This document shows, piece by piece, positions 13,210 through 21,102 of a DNA stretch of 64,000 nucleotides. Below the pieces are notes generated by a model, which was given only the letters and a program-made list of their open reading frames with translations, was not told the DNA's origin and searched no databases. The position numbers and the translations under genes are program-made. This DNA comes from Mesorhizobium sp. Pch-S. GTDB taxonomy: Bacteria; Pseudomonadota; Alphaproteobacteria; Rhizobiales; Rhizobiaceae. The stretch is taken from NCBI RefSeq assembly GCF_004136315.1, contig NZ_CP029562.1, forward strand, positions 2,733,501-2,797,500, written 5' to 3'. The first letter of the stretch is position 1; every line of letters starts with the position of its first letter.

Positions 13210-13647
13210 ATGTTGGACGATCTAGACCGGCGTATCGTCGAAATCCTGGTCGATGACGCGCGTATTTCGCTGAAGGAGCTGGCAGCCCGCGTGAACCTGT
13301 CGTCGCCGAGTGCGTCGGAGCGATTGCGGCGGCTGGAGGAGCGCGGCGTCATCCGCGCTTTCACGGTGGATGTCGATCCGGCCGCGCTCGGCTACACGCT
13401 GCAGGCGATCGTGCGTATCAAGCCGCTGCCGGGCAGGTTGCACCAGGTGCAGAAACTGGTCGAGGAAATTCCGGAATTCACCGAATGCGACAAGGTGACG
13501 GGGGATGACTGCTTCATCGGGCGGCTGCATATCCGCTCGATCAGCGACCTCGACCGGATCCTCGACAAGATCACCGACAAGGCCGAGACCAGCAGCGCCA
13601 TCGTCAAGGCGCAGCCGGTGAAGCGTCGGCTGCCGCCGTTTGCCTGA
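13210..13647 (+). CDS. Lrp/AsnC family transcriptional regulator
   Basis: 145 residues. N-terminal helix-turn-helix (LDRRIVEILVDDARISLKELAARVNLSSPSASERLRRLEE, described in parts: residues about 4-45), a GVI turn, and the C-terminal RAM/ligand domain (VRIKPLPGRL to KITDKAETSSAIV). Members sense amino acids and form octamers. It is divergent from the DMT transporter and most likely regulates it. A terminator and a composite repeat follow. Confidence 0.93.
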   Translation: MLDDLDRRIVEILVDDARISLKELAARVNLSSPSASERLRRLEERGVIRAFTVDVDPAALGYTLQAIVRIKPLPGRLHQVQKLVEEIPEFTECDKVTGDDCFIGRLHIRSISDLDRILDKITDKAETSSAIVKAQPVKRRLPPFA

Positions 13648-13660
13648 ACCGTTCCGGACA

Positions 13661-13697
13661 AAAAAGAACCGGCGCCGTAACGACGCCGGTTCTTTTT
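13661..13697 (+). terminator. Rho-independent terminator after the Lrp-type gene
   Basis: AAAGAACCGGCG paired with CGCCGGTTCTTT around a short loop, then T5. A-run on the other side makes it potentially bidirectional. Confidence 0.88.
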
Positions 13698-13698
13698 C

Positions 13699-13731
13699 TA
13701 GAGCGTTTCCGTTTTTCACGGAAACGCTCTA
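13699..13731. repeat. Palindromic repeat, GTTTCCGT hairpin module
   Basis: TAGAGCGTTTCCGT paired with ACGGAAACGCTCTA, loop of five bases. It is the cleanest copy of the module in this window and is nearly identical to 27948-27983. It follows the terminator directly. Confidence 0.9.
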
Positions 13732-13795
13732 AGTTTTTGTTTTCGTCGCATTTTTGTAACGCCAAGTGATTCCACTTGGCTACAAAATGCTCTAG
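13732..13795. repeat. Second repeat module ending in GCTCTAG
   Basis: Starts with the T-rich lead-in seen in related copies (GTTTTCGTCGCATTTTTG), then a hairpin GCCAAGTG/CACTTGGC with outer TTGTA/TACAA pairing, then ATGCTCTAG. The hairpin bases differ from those of 28990-29060 while the lead-in and the end are kept, which suggests compensating change in a folded element. Confidence 0.7.
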
Positions 13796-13807
13796 CGAAA
13801 GCTGAAA

Positions 13808-14461
13808 TCAGCCGATCTTCTGGCCGGTCTTTGCCCAGTCGGCGAGGAACTGTTCAAGCCCCTTGTCGGTGAGCGGATGCTTGACCAGGGCCTTCAGCGT
13901 GGCCGGCGGGATGGTGGCGACGTCGGCGCCGATCAGGGCGGCGCGCTTGACGTGGTCCGGCGTGCGGATCGAGGCGGCCAGGATCTCGGTGTCGAAACCG
14001 TAATTGTCATAGACCTGACGGATCTCGGCGATCACTTCCATGCCGTCGAAGCCCATGTCGTCGAGACGACCGATGAAGGGCGAGATGAAGGTGGCGCCGG
14101 CCTTGGCGGCAAGCAGCGCCTGGTTGGCCGAGAAGCAGAGCGTGACGTTGACCATGCGGCCTTCGGCACGGATGGCGCGGCAGGCCTTGAGGCCGTCGAG
14201 GGTGAGCGGCACCTTGATGCAGACATTGTCGGCGATCCTGGCCAGCACCTTGGCTTCCTTCATCATGCCGTCGAAATCGGTGGCGGTGACTTCGGCCGAG
14301 ACCGGACCCTCGACGATGTCGCAGATCTGCTTGGTGACCTCATCGATCTTGCCGCCGGATTTCAGGATCAGCGACGGGTTGGTGGTGACGCCATCGAGCA
14401 GGCCCAGCGCGTTGAGCTCCTGGATTTCCTTCACATCTGCGGTGTCGACGAAGAATTTCAT
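13808..14461 (-). CDS. tal: Small transaldolase / fructose-6-phosphate aldolase family
   Basis: 217 residues from the ATG at 14461 ([16 protein letters not shown]), with AAGGAG 7 bases upstream. TTNPSLI near residue 28, the catalytic lysine in CIKVPLT near residue 86, and [28 protein letters not shown] mark the short (subfamily 3) transaldolase/FSA class. It works in the non-oxidative pentose phosphate pathway or as a C3-C3 aldolase; the sequence alone does not separate these. It is divergent from priA with about 100 bp between. Confidence 0.93.
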   Translation of the reverse strand: MKFFVDTADVKEIQELNALGLLDGVTTNPSLILKSGGKIDEVTKQICDIVEGPVSAEVTATDFDGMMKEAKVLARIADNVCIKVPLTLDGLKACRAIRAEGRMVNVTLCFSANQALLAAKAGATFISPFIGRLDDMGFDGMEVIAEIRQVYDNYGFDTEILAASIRTPDHVKRAALIGADVATIPPATLKALVKHPLTDKGLEQFLADWAKTGQKIG

Positions 14462-14564
14462 GGTGGTCTCCTTGGGAGGGAATGAGGCACTGCGCTGTTG
14501 CAAGCGTTCTGGGGCTTGGCGTTGCTCTTTGCTCTAGACCAAAGTCGGGGCAAGGTCACGCGTC

Positions 14565-16748
14565 ATGAAAGAAGATTCGCCCTTCACGACGGCTGCACCC
14601 GTCCTGGTGCCGATGCCGGCCGAACGAGCCTACACCTACGCGGTGCCGGAACGCATGCATGTCGTGCCAGGTTCCATCGTACGGGTGCCGCTCGGACCGA
14701 GGCTGGTGGCGGGGGTCGTATGGGATGGCGCGATCGAGCACGTCGACGCCAGGAAGCTGAGACCCATCGACCATGTCTTCGACTGTCCGCCGATCGATCA
14801 CGACATGCGCCGTTTCGTCGACTGGATCGCGCAATACACGCTGACCCCGCCCGGCCTCGTTGCGCGCATGTTGTTGCGCGCGCCCGAGGCCTTCGATCCG
14901 GAACCCTGGATCGAAGGCCTGCAGCGTACCGCTGCGATCCCGGACCGGATCACCGCCGCGAGGTCTCGCGTCCTGGAAACCGCCGATGGCGGCCTGGCGT
15001 GGACGCGCTCGGGCCTGGCACATGCGGCCGGTGTTTCCTCGACCGTCATCGACGGCCTGAGGGCGCAGGGCGTGTTCGAGACGGTGATGATCCCGCCGCG
15101 TCCGGTTGTGGCGGCACCCGACCCGACCTATGCGCGGCCAGAGTTGACGCCCGATCAGGCGGCGGCAGCCGAGACCCTGCGCGCCGGGGCCGCCGCGGGG
15201 ACCTTTGGCGTGACGCTGCTCGACGGCGTCACCGGATCGGGCAAGACGGAAGTCTATTTCGAAGCCGTGGCGACAGCGCTCGACAAAGGCAAGCAGGTGC
15301 TGATCCTGCTGCCGGAAATCGCGCTTACCCATGCTTTCCTCGAACGCTTCCAGACGCGCTTCGGAGCCAAGCCGGCGGAATGGCATTCCGACCTTGCGCC
15401 AAAAATGCGCGAGCGCGTGTGGCGGCAGGTCGCGGAAGGCACGGTGCGGGTGGTGGCCGGCGCGCGCTCGGCACTGTTCCTGCCGTTCAAGGAGCTTGGC
15501 CTTATCGTCGTCGACGAAGAGCACGACCCTGCCTACAAGCAGGAGGACCGGGTCTTCTACAATGCCCGCGACATGGCGGTGGTGCGCGGCCATATCGGCG
15601 CCTTCCCGATCGTGCTCGCGTCGGCCACGCCGTCGGTTGAAAGCCAGGTCAATGCCAATCAGGGCCGCTATGCCCGTGTCGACCTGCCCGCACGTTTCGC
15701 CGAAGCCGCCCTGCCGACCTTGCGCTCGATCGACATGCGCCGTGCGCCACCGGCGCGTGGCAATTTCCTGTCGCCGCTGCTTGTCGAGGCGATGACCAAG
15801 ACCCTTGCCAGGGAAGAGCAGTCGCTGCTGTTCCTCAACCGGCGCGGTTACGCGCCGCTGACGCTGTGCCGGTCCTGCGGTCACCGTTTCGGCTGCCCGG
15901 TCTGTTCGGCGTGGCTGGTCGAGCATCGCTTTCGCGGGCAACTCGTCTGCCACCATTGCGGCCACAGCGAGAGGCGTCCCGATGCCTGTCCGGAGTGCGG
16001 CACCGTCGACCATCTGGTGGCGTGCGGTCCTGGCGTGGAACGCATCGCCGAGGAGGTGGTCGCCACTTTCCCGGATGCACGCACCATCGTGCTGTCCTCC
16101 GACCTTGTCGGCGGGGTGCGGCGACTGAGGCTCGAACTGGAGGCCATCGCGAAAGGCGAGGCTGATATCGTCATCGGCACGCAACTTGTCGCCAAGGGCC
16201 ACAACTTCCCGAACATGACGCTGGTTGGCATCGTCGACGCCGACCTTGGCCTTGCCAATGGCGACCCGCGCGCGGCCGAGCGCACTTTCCAGCTTCTGTC
16301 TCAGGTAACGGGCCGGGCCGGCCGCACAGGCAAGAAGAGCCTTGGGCTGCTGCAGACCTACCAGCCGGACCACCCGGTCATGCGGGCGATCGTCTCGGGA
16401 GACGTCGGTGCTTTCTATGAGCGCGAGATCGCGGAGCGCGAGCGTGCTGCGCTACCGCCGTTCGGACGGCTCGCCGGTATCATCGTCAGCGCCGAGACGC
16501 GCCACGACGCAGAAGCGCATGCGCGCGGCTTGCGCCGGGCGGCACCGGATGCGTCGGATATCTTCGTGCTGGGGCCTGCGGAAGCGCCGTTGGCTCTGGT
16601 CGGTGGCCGTCACCGGTTTCGCCTGCTCGTGCATGGCGAGCGCCGTTCCGACATGCAGGGTTTCGTACGCCAGATGCTGGCCGAGGGACCGAAAGTGAGG
16701 GGATCGGTGCGGGTGAGTGTCGATATCGATCCGCAGAGCTTCCTGTGA
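14565..16748 (+). CDS. priA: Primosomal protein N' (replication restart helicase PriA)
   Basis: 727 residues. N-terminal 3'-DNA-binding domain (to about residue 110), Walker A GVTGSGKTE at about 222-230, DEEH box (VVDEEHDPAYKQ) near 316, then eight zinc-binding cysteines in four CxxC pairs between about residues 434 and 475 (CRSCG, CPVC, CHHCG, CPECG), and helicase motifs QLVAKGHNFPN and QVTGRAGR. It reloads DnaB at collapsed forks. It starts about 100 bp from the divergent transaldolase gene and is followed after 10 bases by an acetyltransferase gene. Confidence 0.97.
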   Translation: MKEDSPFTTAAPVLVPMPAERAYTYAVPERMHVVPGSIVRVPLGPRLVAGVVWDGAIEHVDARKLRPIDHVFDCPPIDHDMRRFVDWIAQYTLTPPGLVARMLLRAPEAFDPEPWIEGLQRTAAIPDRITAARSRVLETADGGLAWTRSGLAHAAGVSSTVIDGLRAQGVFETVMIPPRPVVAAPDPTYARPELTPDQAAAAETLRAGAAAGTFGVTLLDGVTGSGKTEVYFEAVATALDKGKQVLILLPEIALTHAFLERFQTRFGAKPAEWHSDLAPKMRERVWRQVAEGTVRVVAGARSALFLPFKELGLIVVDEEHDPAYKQEDRVFYNARDMAVVRGHIGAFPIVLASATPSVESQVNANQGRYARVDLPARFAEAALPTLRSIDMRRAPPARGNFLSPLLVEAMTKTLAREEQSLLFLNRRGYAPLTLCRSCGHRFGCPVCSAWLVEHRFRGQLVCHHCGHSERRPDACPECGTVDHLVACGPGVERIAEEVVATFPDARTIVLSSDLVGGVRRLRLELEAIAKGEADIVIGTQLVAKGHNFPNMTLVGIVDADLGLANGDPRAAERTFQLLSQVTGRAGRTGKKSLGLLQTYQPDHPVMRAIVSGDVGAFYEREIAERERAALPPFGRLAGIIVSAETRHDAEAHARGLRRAAPDASDIFVLGPAEAPLALVGGRHRFRLLVHGERRSDMQGFVRQMLAEGPKVRGSVRVSVDIDPQSFL

Positions 16749-16758
16749 AGTCCTTTCC

Positions 16759-17277
16759 ATGAGCGATGTCGCAGGCAGCAACCTCGAATTCCATCCTCTC
16801 AACCGAGAGCAGCATGGTAGGGGCGTAGCGGCATTCTACGAGCGGGCAGGCGACTATGTATTGATGGAGCGCGGTGAGCTCCCCGATGCGGCGAGCGTTC
16901 AAGCATTCTTCGAGGATTGCCCTCCGGGGTGCGATCCGGCAAGCTCCCTCAAGCTGGCGTGCTTTGACGGGCAGGATGCCATCATCGGAATCGCAGACAT
17001 GGCTTTCGGTTTTCCCGAAGCATCGGATGCCTATATCGGGCTGCTGCTGATCGATCCCGGTATGCGAGCACAGGGTGTTGGCCGGCGTTTCGTGCAGCAT
17101 CTCGCTCGCGAGGCACGGGCGCGGCTGTGCCAGCGGCTTCTGGTTGCCGTGCTCGATATCAACACGCGTGGCCGCAGCTTCTGGGAGCGCGAGGGGTTCG
17201 TGCTGGAGAAAACGTTCGAACCGCGACACATCGGTGCGAAAAGTCATGTGCTGCATCGGCTGATCAAGCCGCTGTAG
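16759..17277 (+). CDS. GNAT family N-acetyltransferase
   Basis: 172 residues from the ATG at 16759. The acetyl-CoA loop is seen as DPGMRAQGVGRRFVQHL (about residues 102-118), followed by the LLVAVLDINTRGRSFWEREGFVLEKTF strand-helix-strand typical of the GNAT fold. The N-terminal half is little conserved and the acceptor is unknown. It lies 10 bases after priA and is probably on the same transcript. Confidence 0.85.
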   Translation: MSDVAGSNLEFHPLNREQHGRGVAAFYERAGDYVLMERGELPDAASVQAFFEDCPPGCDPASSLKLACFDGQDAIIGIADMAFGFPEASDAYIGLLLIDPGMRAQGVGRRFVQHLAREARARLCQRLLVAVLDINTRGRSFWEREGFVLEKTFEPRHIGAKSHVLHRLIKPL

Positions 17278-17286
17278 GCGCGTTCA

Positions 17287-17796
17287 TCAACGCGGGATGG
17301 CGACCATCAGCAGCAGGGGCGCATGTTTCGCTTCTTCGACCCTCCGGATATGCCAGCCTGCGGTTTCAAGCCTGGCACGGAGCTTGGCGCTGATTGATTC
17401 GATCTGGCTCGCCGATGGCGGTTCATAGGCGAGGGCAAGTCTGCCGTCGGGTTCGAGCAAACCACGGAGGGTTTTGAGGGCTTCATCCGCGTCGATCCAG
17501 AACAGGTTGACGTTGACGGCGAAGGCGATGCCGAAACGGTCGGCGCCGGCATCGAAGTTTTCGATGGCGGCCTGAACCAGCCGTAGCCTGCCGCCGCGTT
17601 CATCAATTTCGTTGAGTGCACGCGCAGCTTCGATCGCCGTGTCGGAGCGGTCTATGCCAACCAGCCTGCCGGTCGTCAGTTTCGACAGCACGAGCGCTGC
17701 AGCGATGCCGCGTCCGCCGCCGATTTCGAGGATCGTTTCGTTGCCCGCGATGCCGAGTCGATCGATCGTCCAGGCAAGCCGTTCGGGAATTTTCAT
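17287..17796 (-). CDS. Class I SAM-dependent methyltransferase
   Basis: 169 residues from the first ATG (17796, MKIPERLAWTIDRLG); the frame is open further to a TTG at 17856, with no support. Motif I ILEIGGGRGIAAALV at about residues 21-35, an acidic residue ending strand 2 (VGIDRS) and a motif IV-like FAVNVNLFW. The small size fits a minimal Rossmann methyltransferase. The substrate is not apparent. It is convergent with the acetyltransferase and divergent from the GST operon. Confidence 0.82.
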   Translation of the reverse strand: MKIPERLAWTIDRLGIAGNETILEIGGGRGIAAALVLSKLTTGRLVGIDRSDTAIEAARALNEIDERGGRLRLVQAAIENFDAGADRFGIAFAVNVNLFWIDADEALKTLRGLLEPDGRLALAYEPPSASQIESISAKLRARLETAGWHIRRVEEAKHAPLLLMVAIPR

Positions 17797-17876
17797 CGCC
17801 AGCGCTTGTCCAACAGCGGGATGGCATATCTGAACGGCAGACCGAGGCGGTGGCAAGGGTTGGCGGGATGGATGAG

Positions 17877-17950
17877 AAAGGTTTCCGTTGATGGAAACTT
17901 TTTGTTGCCTTGCGGATCTCAGGCGAATAGTTTCCCGATCTGGAAACTAT
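17877..17950. promoter_or_regulatory. Promoter region with two GTTTCC-N6-GGAAAC inverted repeats
   Basis: Site 1 (GTTTCC 17881-17886, GGAAAC 17893-17898) and site 2 (17927-17950, arms ATAGTTTCC/GGAAACTAT perfect over 9 bp) share the same core and the same six-base spacer; their centres are 49 bp apart. A possible -35 TTGCCT (17905-17910) and -10 TAGTTT (17928-17933) with a 17-base spacer place site 2 over the -10. The ArsR-type gene in the operon is the obvious candidate binder. The core also resembles the genome's palindromic repeat, so at least site 1 could be a decayed repeat. Confidence 0.5.
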
Positions 17951-17961
17951 GAGGACCACTC

Positions 17962-18653
17962 GTGTCGCTGACCCTTTATCTCCACCCGCTCGCAGCATTC
18001 TGCCACAAGGTGCTGATCGCCTTTTATGAGAACGACCTCGATTTTCGGTCCGAGACCGTGGACCTCCTGGATCCCGGTTCGGCGGCGAGCCATCTCGCAC
18101 GATGGCCGGTCGGCAAGATCCCGGTGTTGCATGATGCAGTCGGCAACCGCGTCGTTCCGGAGACCAGCATCATCATCGAATATGTGCAGCGGCATTATCC
18201 GGGGCCTTCTCCGATGTTGCCGCGGGAACCGGAGGCCCGGCTCGATGCCCGTTTGTGGAGCGCTTTTTCGATCTCTATGTCAGTGAGCCGATGCAGAAGA
18301 TCGTTACCGACCGGCTGCGGCCGGAGGGCGGCAACGACCCGGTCGGCGTCGCCCATGCCCGCAACACGCTGGATACGGCCTACGCCATGATCGACGGCCA
18401 GCTGGCAGGCAGGGAATGGGTGATTGGCGACGACTTCACCATTGCCGACTGTGCTGCAGCGCCCTGCCTTTTCTTTTCCTCGATCGTGCACCCGTTCGGT
18501 GCCGATCAGGATAATCTCCGCGCCTATCTCGAACGCCTGCTGGCCCGGCCAGCGGTGAAGAGAACACTTGCAGAAGCGCAGCCCTTCTTCTCAATGTTCC
18601 CCTATCGCGACGCCATGCCGGAGCGGTTCGCAAGCGGCGCCGCCTTTGTCTGA
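17962..18653 (+). pseudogene. Glutathione S-transferase family gene, frameshifted
   Basis: The first frame (GTG at 17962, AGGA upstream) encodes an N-terminal thioredoxin-like GST domain (LYLHPLAAFCHKVLIAFYEN, then the cis-Pro region GKIPVLHD and ETSIIIEYV) until about 18256. The all-helical C-terminal domain (RFFDLYVSEPMQKIV, then WVIGDDFTIADCAAAP) continues in another frame to 18653. Adding one G to the GTGGAGCG stretch at 18255-18261 would read LWERFFDLYV and give a 230-residue protein. As given it is broken: either a real pseudogene or a sequencing error. It is the first gene of an operon with arsR-type and SRPBCC genes. Confidence 0.85.
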
Positions 18654-18662
18654 GGATAATCC

Positions 18663-18995
18663 ATGCAGCAAACCCAGCCTCTTGACCGCATCTTCCTGGC
18701 GCTCGCCGATCCCGGCCGGCGCGGCATGATTGAACAGCTGGCGCGCGGCCCGGCGACGGTGAAAGAACTGGCTCGACCGGCCAATATGCGGCTGCCGTCA
18801 GCGGTGAAGCATCTCAAGGTGCTGGAAGAGGGCGGTATCGTGGTTTCGCGCAAGGCCGGTCGAACGCGCACCTATGCCATGCGGCGCGATGCGTTCGCAC
18901 CGGTGAACGACTGGGTGGGTGCGCGGGAAACAGCACTCAATGCTGCATTCGATCGCCTTGCCCAGGCGATTGCCGACATGCCGGAAGAGGAATGA
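18663..18995 (+). CDS. ArsR family transcriptional regulator
   Basis: 110 residues. Winged helix of the ArsR/SmtB type: RIFLALADPGRRGMIEQLARGP, then VKELARPANMRLPSAVKHLKVLEEGGIV and a basic wing KAGRTRTYAM. There are no cysteine metal-site motifs, so metal sensing is unlikely; this subtype often sits before an SRPBCC gene. It begins 9 bases after the GST stop and its stop overlaps the next start (ATGA), indicating an operon. It probably acts on the paired inverted repeats upstream. Confidence 0.92.
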   Translation: MQQTQPLDRIFLALADPGRRGMIEQLARGPATVKELARPANMRLPSAVKHLKVLEEGGIVVSRKAGRTRTYAMRRDAFAPVNDWVGARETALNAAFDRLAQAIADMPEEE

Positions 18996-19465
18996 TCATG
19001 ACTGTCGAACACAAGACCTTCGTCGTCGAGCGCGAACTGGCCGCCAGTCCGGAACATGCTTTTCGCTTTTTTTCGGAGCCCGCGCTGAAGGAGCGCTGGA
19101 CCTCCTGTCATCCCGACTGGACGGTGCTCGAGGAGGAGTTCGATTTTCGCGTCGGTGGTGTCGAGGCCAAGCGCTGGCGTACTGACGAGGGGCAGGAGCA
19201 GACCTTCTTTGCCCGCTATCTCGATATCGTGCCTGCGCGGCGCATCATCTATGCCTTCGACATGGGTTTTGGCGGTGAGCGGCTTTCAGCCTCACTTGCG
19301 ACGGTCGAGTTTTTTGCCGAGGCGTCTCAAACGCGCATGGTCTTCACCGAGCAGATCGCCTGGCTTGGCGATGCGGGCTCGTTGCAGTTGCGTGTTGCCG
19401 GCACTGGCGACGGGTTGGAGCTGCTCGCGGATATCATCGCGATGGATGTCGCTGGTGTACATTAA
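18992..19465 (+). CDS. SRPBCC / AHA1-like domain protein
   Basis: 157 residues (155 from the second ATG). Starts with FVVERELAASPEHAFRFFSEP, then WTSCHPDWTVLEEEFDFRVGG, and IVPARRIIYAFDM, the pattern of the Aha1-C/START-like hydrophobic pocket proteins that are commonly encoded beside ArsR-type regulators. The ligand is unknown. Its ATG overlaps the regulator's stop. It ends just before an AT-rich spacer with a perfect palindrome. Confidence 0.87.
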   Translation: MIMTVEHKTFVVERELAASPEHAFRFFSEPALKERWTSCHPDWTVLEEEFDFRVGGVEAKRWRTDEGQEQTFFARYLDIVPARRIIYAFDMGFGGERLSASLATVEFFAEASQTRMVFTEQIAWLGDAGSLQLRVAGTGDGLELLADIIAMDVAGVH

Positions 19466-19481
19466 AACTTTGAATCTGCAT

Positions 19482-19503
19482 TGATATATCAATTGATATA
19501 TCA
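19482..19503. promoter_or_regulatory. Perfect 22-bp palindrome in convergent spacer
   Basis: Two copies of TGATATATCA separated by AT, themselves each palindromic. The spacer between the SRPBCC gene and the convergent doxX-type gene needs no promoter, so its role is unclear: regulator site, or a weak structure at transcript ends. Confidence 0.4.
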
Positions 19504-19557
19504 GGTTGGATCGCGCATCATTTTTGCCGAAATCGTTTCCGACACCTTCGCTGGTGT

Positions 19558-19917
19558 TCAACTGGCCATCGCCAGGAGCAGGCCGCCGACAACGGCAAAG
19601 TTGATGATGAAGGCGGAGCGGAGGCCCTGCCTTTGCGGGCCTGAGTAGCGCCAGAAATTGAGCGCAAGCCCGCTTGCGGCGATGGTGAAGACGATCAAGG
19701 CGGCAGCTGCATAGGACCTGTGGAAGCCAAGGACCACGCATAGCCCGGCTGTGACCTCAAGCAGTGAGCCGGCCGCAAGCAATGGTACAGGTGCCGGGAA
19801 GCCATGCTCGCCAAGTTGCCCGGTGATGGCGCGGAAGCGCAGGAAATGCTCCAGCCCCGCCCAGACAAAGACGCCACCGAGCAGGATGAAGCCGAGAAGT
19901 TGAAGGGACGGGTTCAT
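19558..19917 (-). CDS. DoxX family membrane protein
   Basis: 119 residues from the ATG at 19917, with GAGGT 5 bases upstream. Four hydrophobic segments (LLGFILLGGVFVWAG, then LLAAGSLLEVTAGLCVVLG, AAALIVFTIAASGLALNFW and FIINFAVVGGLLLAM) and the GLEHF turn fit the DoxX/DoxD family of inner-membrane proteins. In other bacteria, members link to redox or thiol stress, but no function can be assigned here. It lies downstream of, and in the same direction as, the SDR-cupin-marR operon. Confidence 0.82.
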   Translation of the reverse strand: MNPSLQLLGFILLGGVFVWAGLEHFLRFRAITGQLGEHGFPAPVPLLAAGSLLEVTAGLCVVLGFHRSYAAAALIVFTIAASGLALNFWRYSGPQRQGLRSAFIINFAVVGGLLLAMAS

Positions 19918-20009
19918 GGCGGACCTCGCATGGTGTGAACGTATCGCACCATGCTCCGGCATCTCGCCGCGATCTTGAACGAAACGGCCAAACAGCCTGG
20001 AGCAAGTTC

Positions 20010-20075
20010 AGTGCCCGGCGGTTTCCGTCCAGAAAGCTTCAGAGCGTCTCCACATCCCGCAAAAACCCTCTAGTC
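20010..20075. repeat. Degenerate copy of the palindromic repeat
   Basis: GCGGTTTCCGTCCAGA at about 20015-20030 matches the copy at 27910-27930 apart from one or two bases, and the region ends in CCCTCTAG, which overlaps the stop codon of the MarR-type gene. The inner hairpin is largely lost. Confidence 0.5.
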
Positions 20076-20576
20076 TTCGGGTGTGCCGGCCGTAACGGCT
20101 GCCAGCCAGCGGCGAACGATCTTCTGTTCGTCCTCGGAGTATCCGGCGGCGAGATCGGCTTCGAGCAGGCGGACGCGGCCGCGCGCCTCGGCATAAAGTG
20201 CCTTGCCCTTTTCGCTCAGTTCCAGCTGGCGGATGCGCTCGTTGCTGGCGTGGCGGCGTTTCACGATCGTGCCGGCCTTTTCCAGATTTGCGACGATAAC
20301 GCTCAGCGTCTGCGGCGTCAGCAATGCCGCGCGTGCCAGATCGGCGTTGGACAGGCCGGGATAGCCACTCAGCATCGCCATCACCGCGAACTGCGGCTGG
20401 GTGATGCCGAGATCCGCGAGTGTCGCCTCCATGCGATAGCGATAGGCACCCGCCGCCTGGCGCAGCAGATAACCGAAATAGCCGTCCTCGCCGCGCTTGC
20501 CTTCGCCGACACGCGGTATTGGCTGTCTGGAATCCGGGGCGGCTATGACGTCTCTCCTCTCATCTGGAATGGCCAT
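20070..20576 (-). CDS. MarR family transcriptional regulator
   Basis: 168 residues. A central MarR winged helix: YRYRMEATLADLGITQPQFAVMAML, SNADLARAALLTPQTLSVIVANLEKAG, then the wing KRRHASNERIRQLELSEKGKAL. The leading 30 residues are unlike the core. It overlaps the cupin gene by 17 bases and is last in an SDR-cupin-marR operon. The operon promoter contains a tandem inverted repeat, most simply the operator for this repressor. Its TAG stop lies in a degenerate palindromic repeat. Confidence 0.92.
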   Translation of the reverse strand: MAIPDERRDVIAAPDSRQPIPRVGEGKRGEDGYFGYLLRQAAGAYRYRMEATLADLGITQPQFAVMAMLSGYPGLSNADLARAALLTPQTLSVIVANLEKAGTIVKRRHASNERIRQLELSEKGKALYAEARGRVRLLEADLAAGYSEDEQKIVRRWLAAVTAGTPED

Positions 20577-21102
20577 CGTGGTCGTCAGGCAGAAGCACCG
20601 TCAAGGGGCCGCAGTTTTCGTCCGCAACGAACATGGCAAGCAAGGATGCCGGTTCGGTCTTGCTGGCGTTCTCCGCGAACAGGTGGATTGCACCTTTCGG
20701 TTCGAACCAGCTCTGTCCTTGCGTGTAGGTCATCGGCGGCTCGCCGGCGAGCTGAGATTTCAATGTGCCTTTCAAGACGAACGCGGTCACGTTGCCGGGA
20801 TGGTGATGGCGCGGCGTGTAGGCGTCCGGGGGAAAGTCGACAATGGCCACCGTCACTGCCTTGCCGGGAATGTCCGGCAGCGGTGTGCAGGAGATCGGCT
20901 TGATTTCCGTCACCGGGCGGCCCGAGGCCACAGCAGGCATGCTGCCTTCAGCCATATGCATGGCGTCGGGTCGCGAGCTCGGTGCCGTCATGTACAACCC
21001 TGCCGAGACTGCACCCGCTGCAGCGACCACGGCCAATGCGAGGACGTACCGCCGCTTCGCCAGGCCATGCGGGATCCTGTCGTGAAAAACCTGGCTGCTC
21101 AT
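20560..21102 (-). CDS. Membrane-anchored cupin domain protein
   Basis: 180 residues from the ATG at 21102, with CAGGAG 9 bases before. One N-terminal hydrophobic segment (YVLALAVVAAAGAVSAGLYMTA) anchors or exports the protein. The cupin barrel follows: PRHHHPGNVTAFVLKGTL (metal-binding histidines), GQSWFEPKGAIHLFAEN (second motif). It is likely periplasmic and metal-dependent or ligand-binding. Its start overlaps the SDR stop (ATGA). Confidence 0.88.
   Translation of the reverse strand: MSSQVFHDRIPHGLAKRRYVLALAVVAAAGAVSAGLYMTAPSSRPDAMHMAEGSMPAVASGRPVTEIKPISCTPLPDIPGKAVTVAIVDFPPDAYTPRHHHPGNVTAFVLKGTLKSQLAGEPPMTYTQGQSWFEPKGAIHLFAENASKTEPASLLAMFVADENCGPLTVLLPDDHDGHSR

Noticed and set aside
14556..16373. 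605-codon minus-strand frame opposite priA
   Set aside because: No motifs, arginine-rich, fully inside a certain gene.
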